From contig CM048552.1 of assembly GCA_026413225.1 (NCBI GenBank), positions 201,637,553 to 201,701,552 on the forward strand: DNA of 64,000 bases, in the 5' to 3' direction. Under the pieces are notes generated by a model. That model saw only the letters and a program-made list of their open reading frames with translations. It was not told the origin of the DNA and did not search any database. A program made the translations under genes and the position numbers. The DNA is from Otis tarda (taxonomy: Eukaryota > Chordata > Aves > Otidiformes > Otididae). This document shows positions 63,843 to 64,000 of the stretch, one piece after another; within the stretch, counting starts at the first letter, position 1; the number at the start of each line of letters is the position of its first letter.

Positions 63843-64000
63843 TTAACTTTTTTCTTAACTCTGTGTGTATTTCGCACACAGTATCCTTGAGCTTTGATGT
63901 CACTTGTTACCCACCTGCGTTGCGTCCGCCCAGGATGCAGAGTGGCAGGTTACAGTGCAGGCACCAAATGTTAAACAATGAAATAAAAGGTACAAGTGGA
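63843..64000. other. Unassigned window end
   Basis: Short unique sequence with no recognisable exon or repeat. Confidence 0.4.

Overview
The window looks like nuclear DNA from a bird. It is AT-rich with large introns and two small CpG islands. Its interspersed repeats are almost entirely CR1 LINE fragments, carrying the avian CR1 3' tail and the C-terminal reverse-transcriptase reading frame, plus solo long terminal repeats of an endogenous-retrovirus type. There are no bacterial-style operons, CRISPR arrays or tRNA genes.

Two split genes lie head to head around a CpG island at about 33.4-34.0 kb. On the minus strand, CEP126 (KIAA1377; a centrosome/basal-body protein needed for cilium formation) runs leftward from a start codon at 33472 through nine coding exons that I can join in frame, down to 2018; about 1,053 residues are covered. 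On the plus strand, ANGPTL5 (a secreted angiopoietin-like protein with a C-terminal fibrinogen-like domain) runs rightward. Seven in-frame coding exons from 39027 to the stop at 50437 give 357 residues; the short signal-peptide exon was not securely found. The same head-to-head pair exists in mammals, which supports both calls. The genes are neighbours sharing a promoter region, not members of one pathway.

The introns hold the repeats. CEP126 introns contain CR1 pieces at 3.6, 13.6, 16.5, 17.5 and 29.5-30.6 kb and a solo LTR at 14.0-15.1 kb. ANGPTL5 introns contain CR1 pieces at 44.6 and 46.0 kb and a related solo LTR in the opposite orientation at 48.5-49.6 kb. Both solo LTRs are antisense to their host gene.

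From 51.4 to 63.1 kb there is intergenic DNA with older CR1 copies. At 63.1-63.65 kb a second CpG island carries a near-perfect RFX X-box and two tandem CTCF-like motifs, followed by a long TTTTA microsatellite. From human gene order the next gene should be TRPC6, but I cannot read any of its coding sequence here.

I found no new enzymatic or defence system. The most useful leads are regulatory and splicing-related: the X-box/CTCF island, a CR1 about 30 bp downstream of an ANGPTL5 splice donor, and a long inverted CR1 pair flanking CEP126 exons 3-6.
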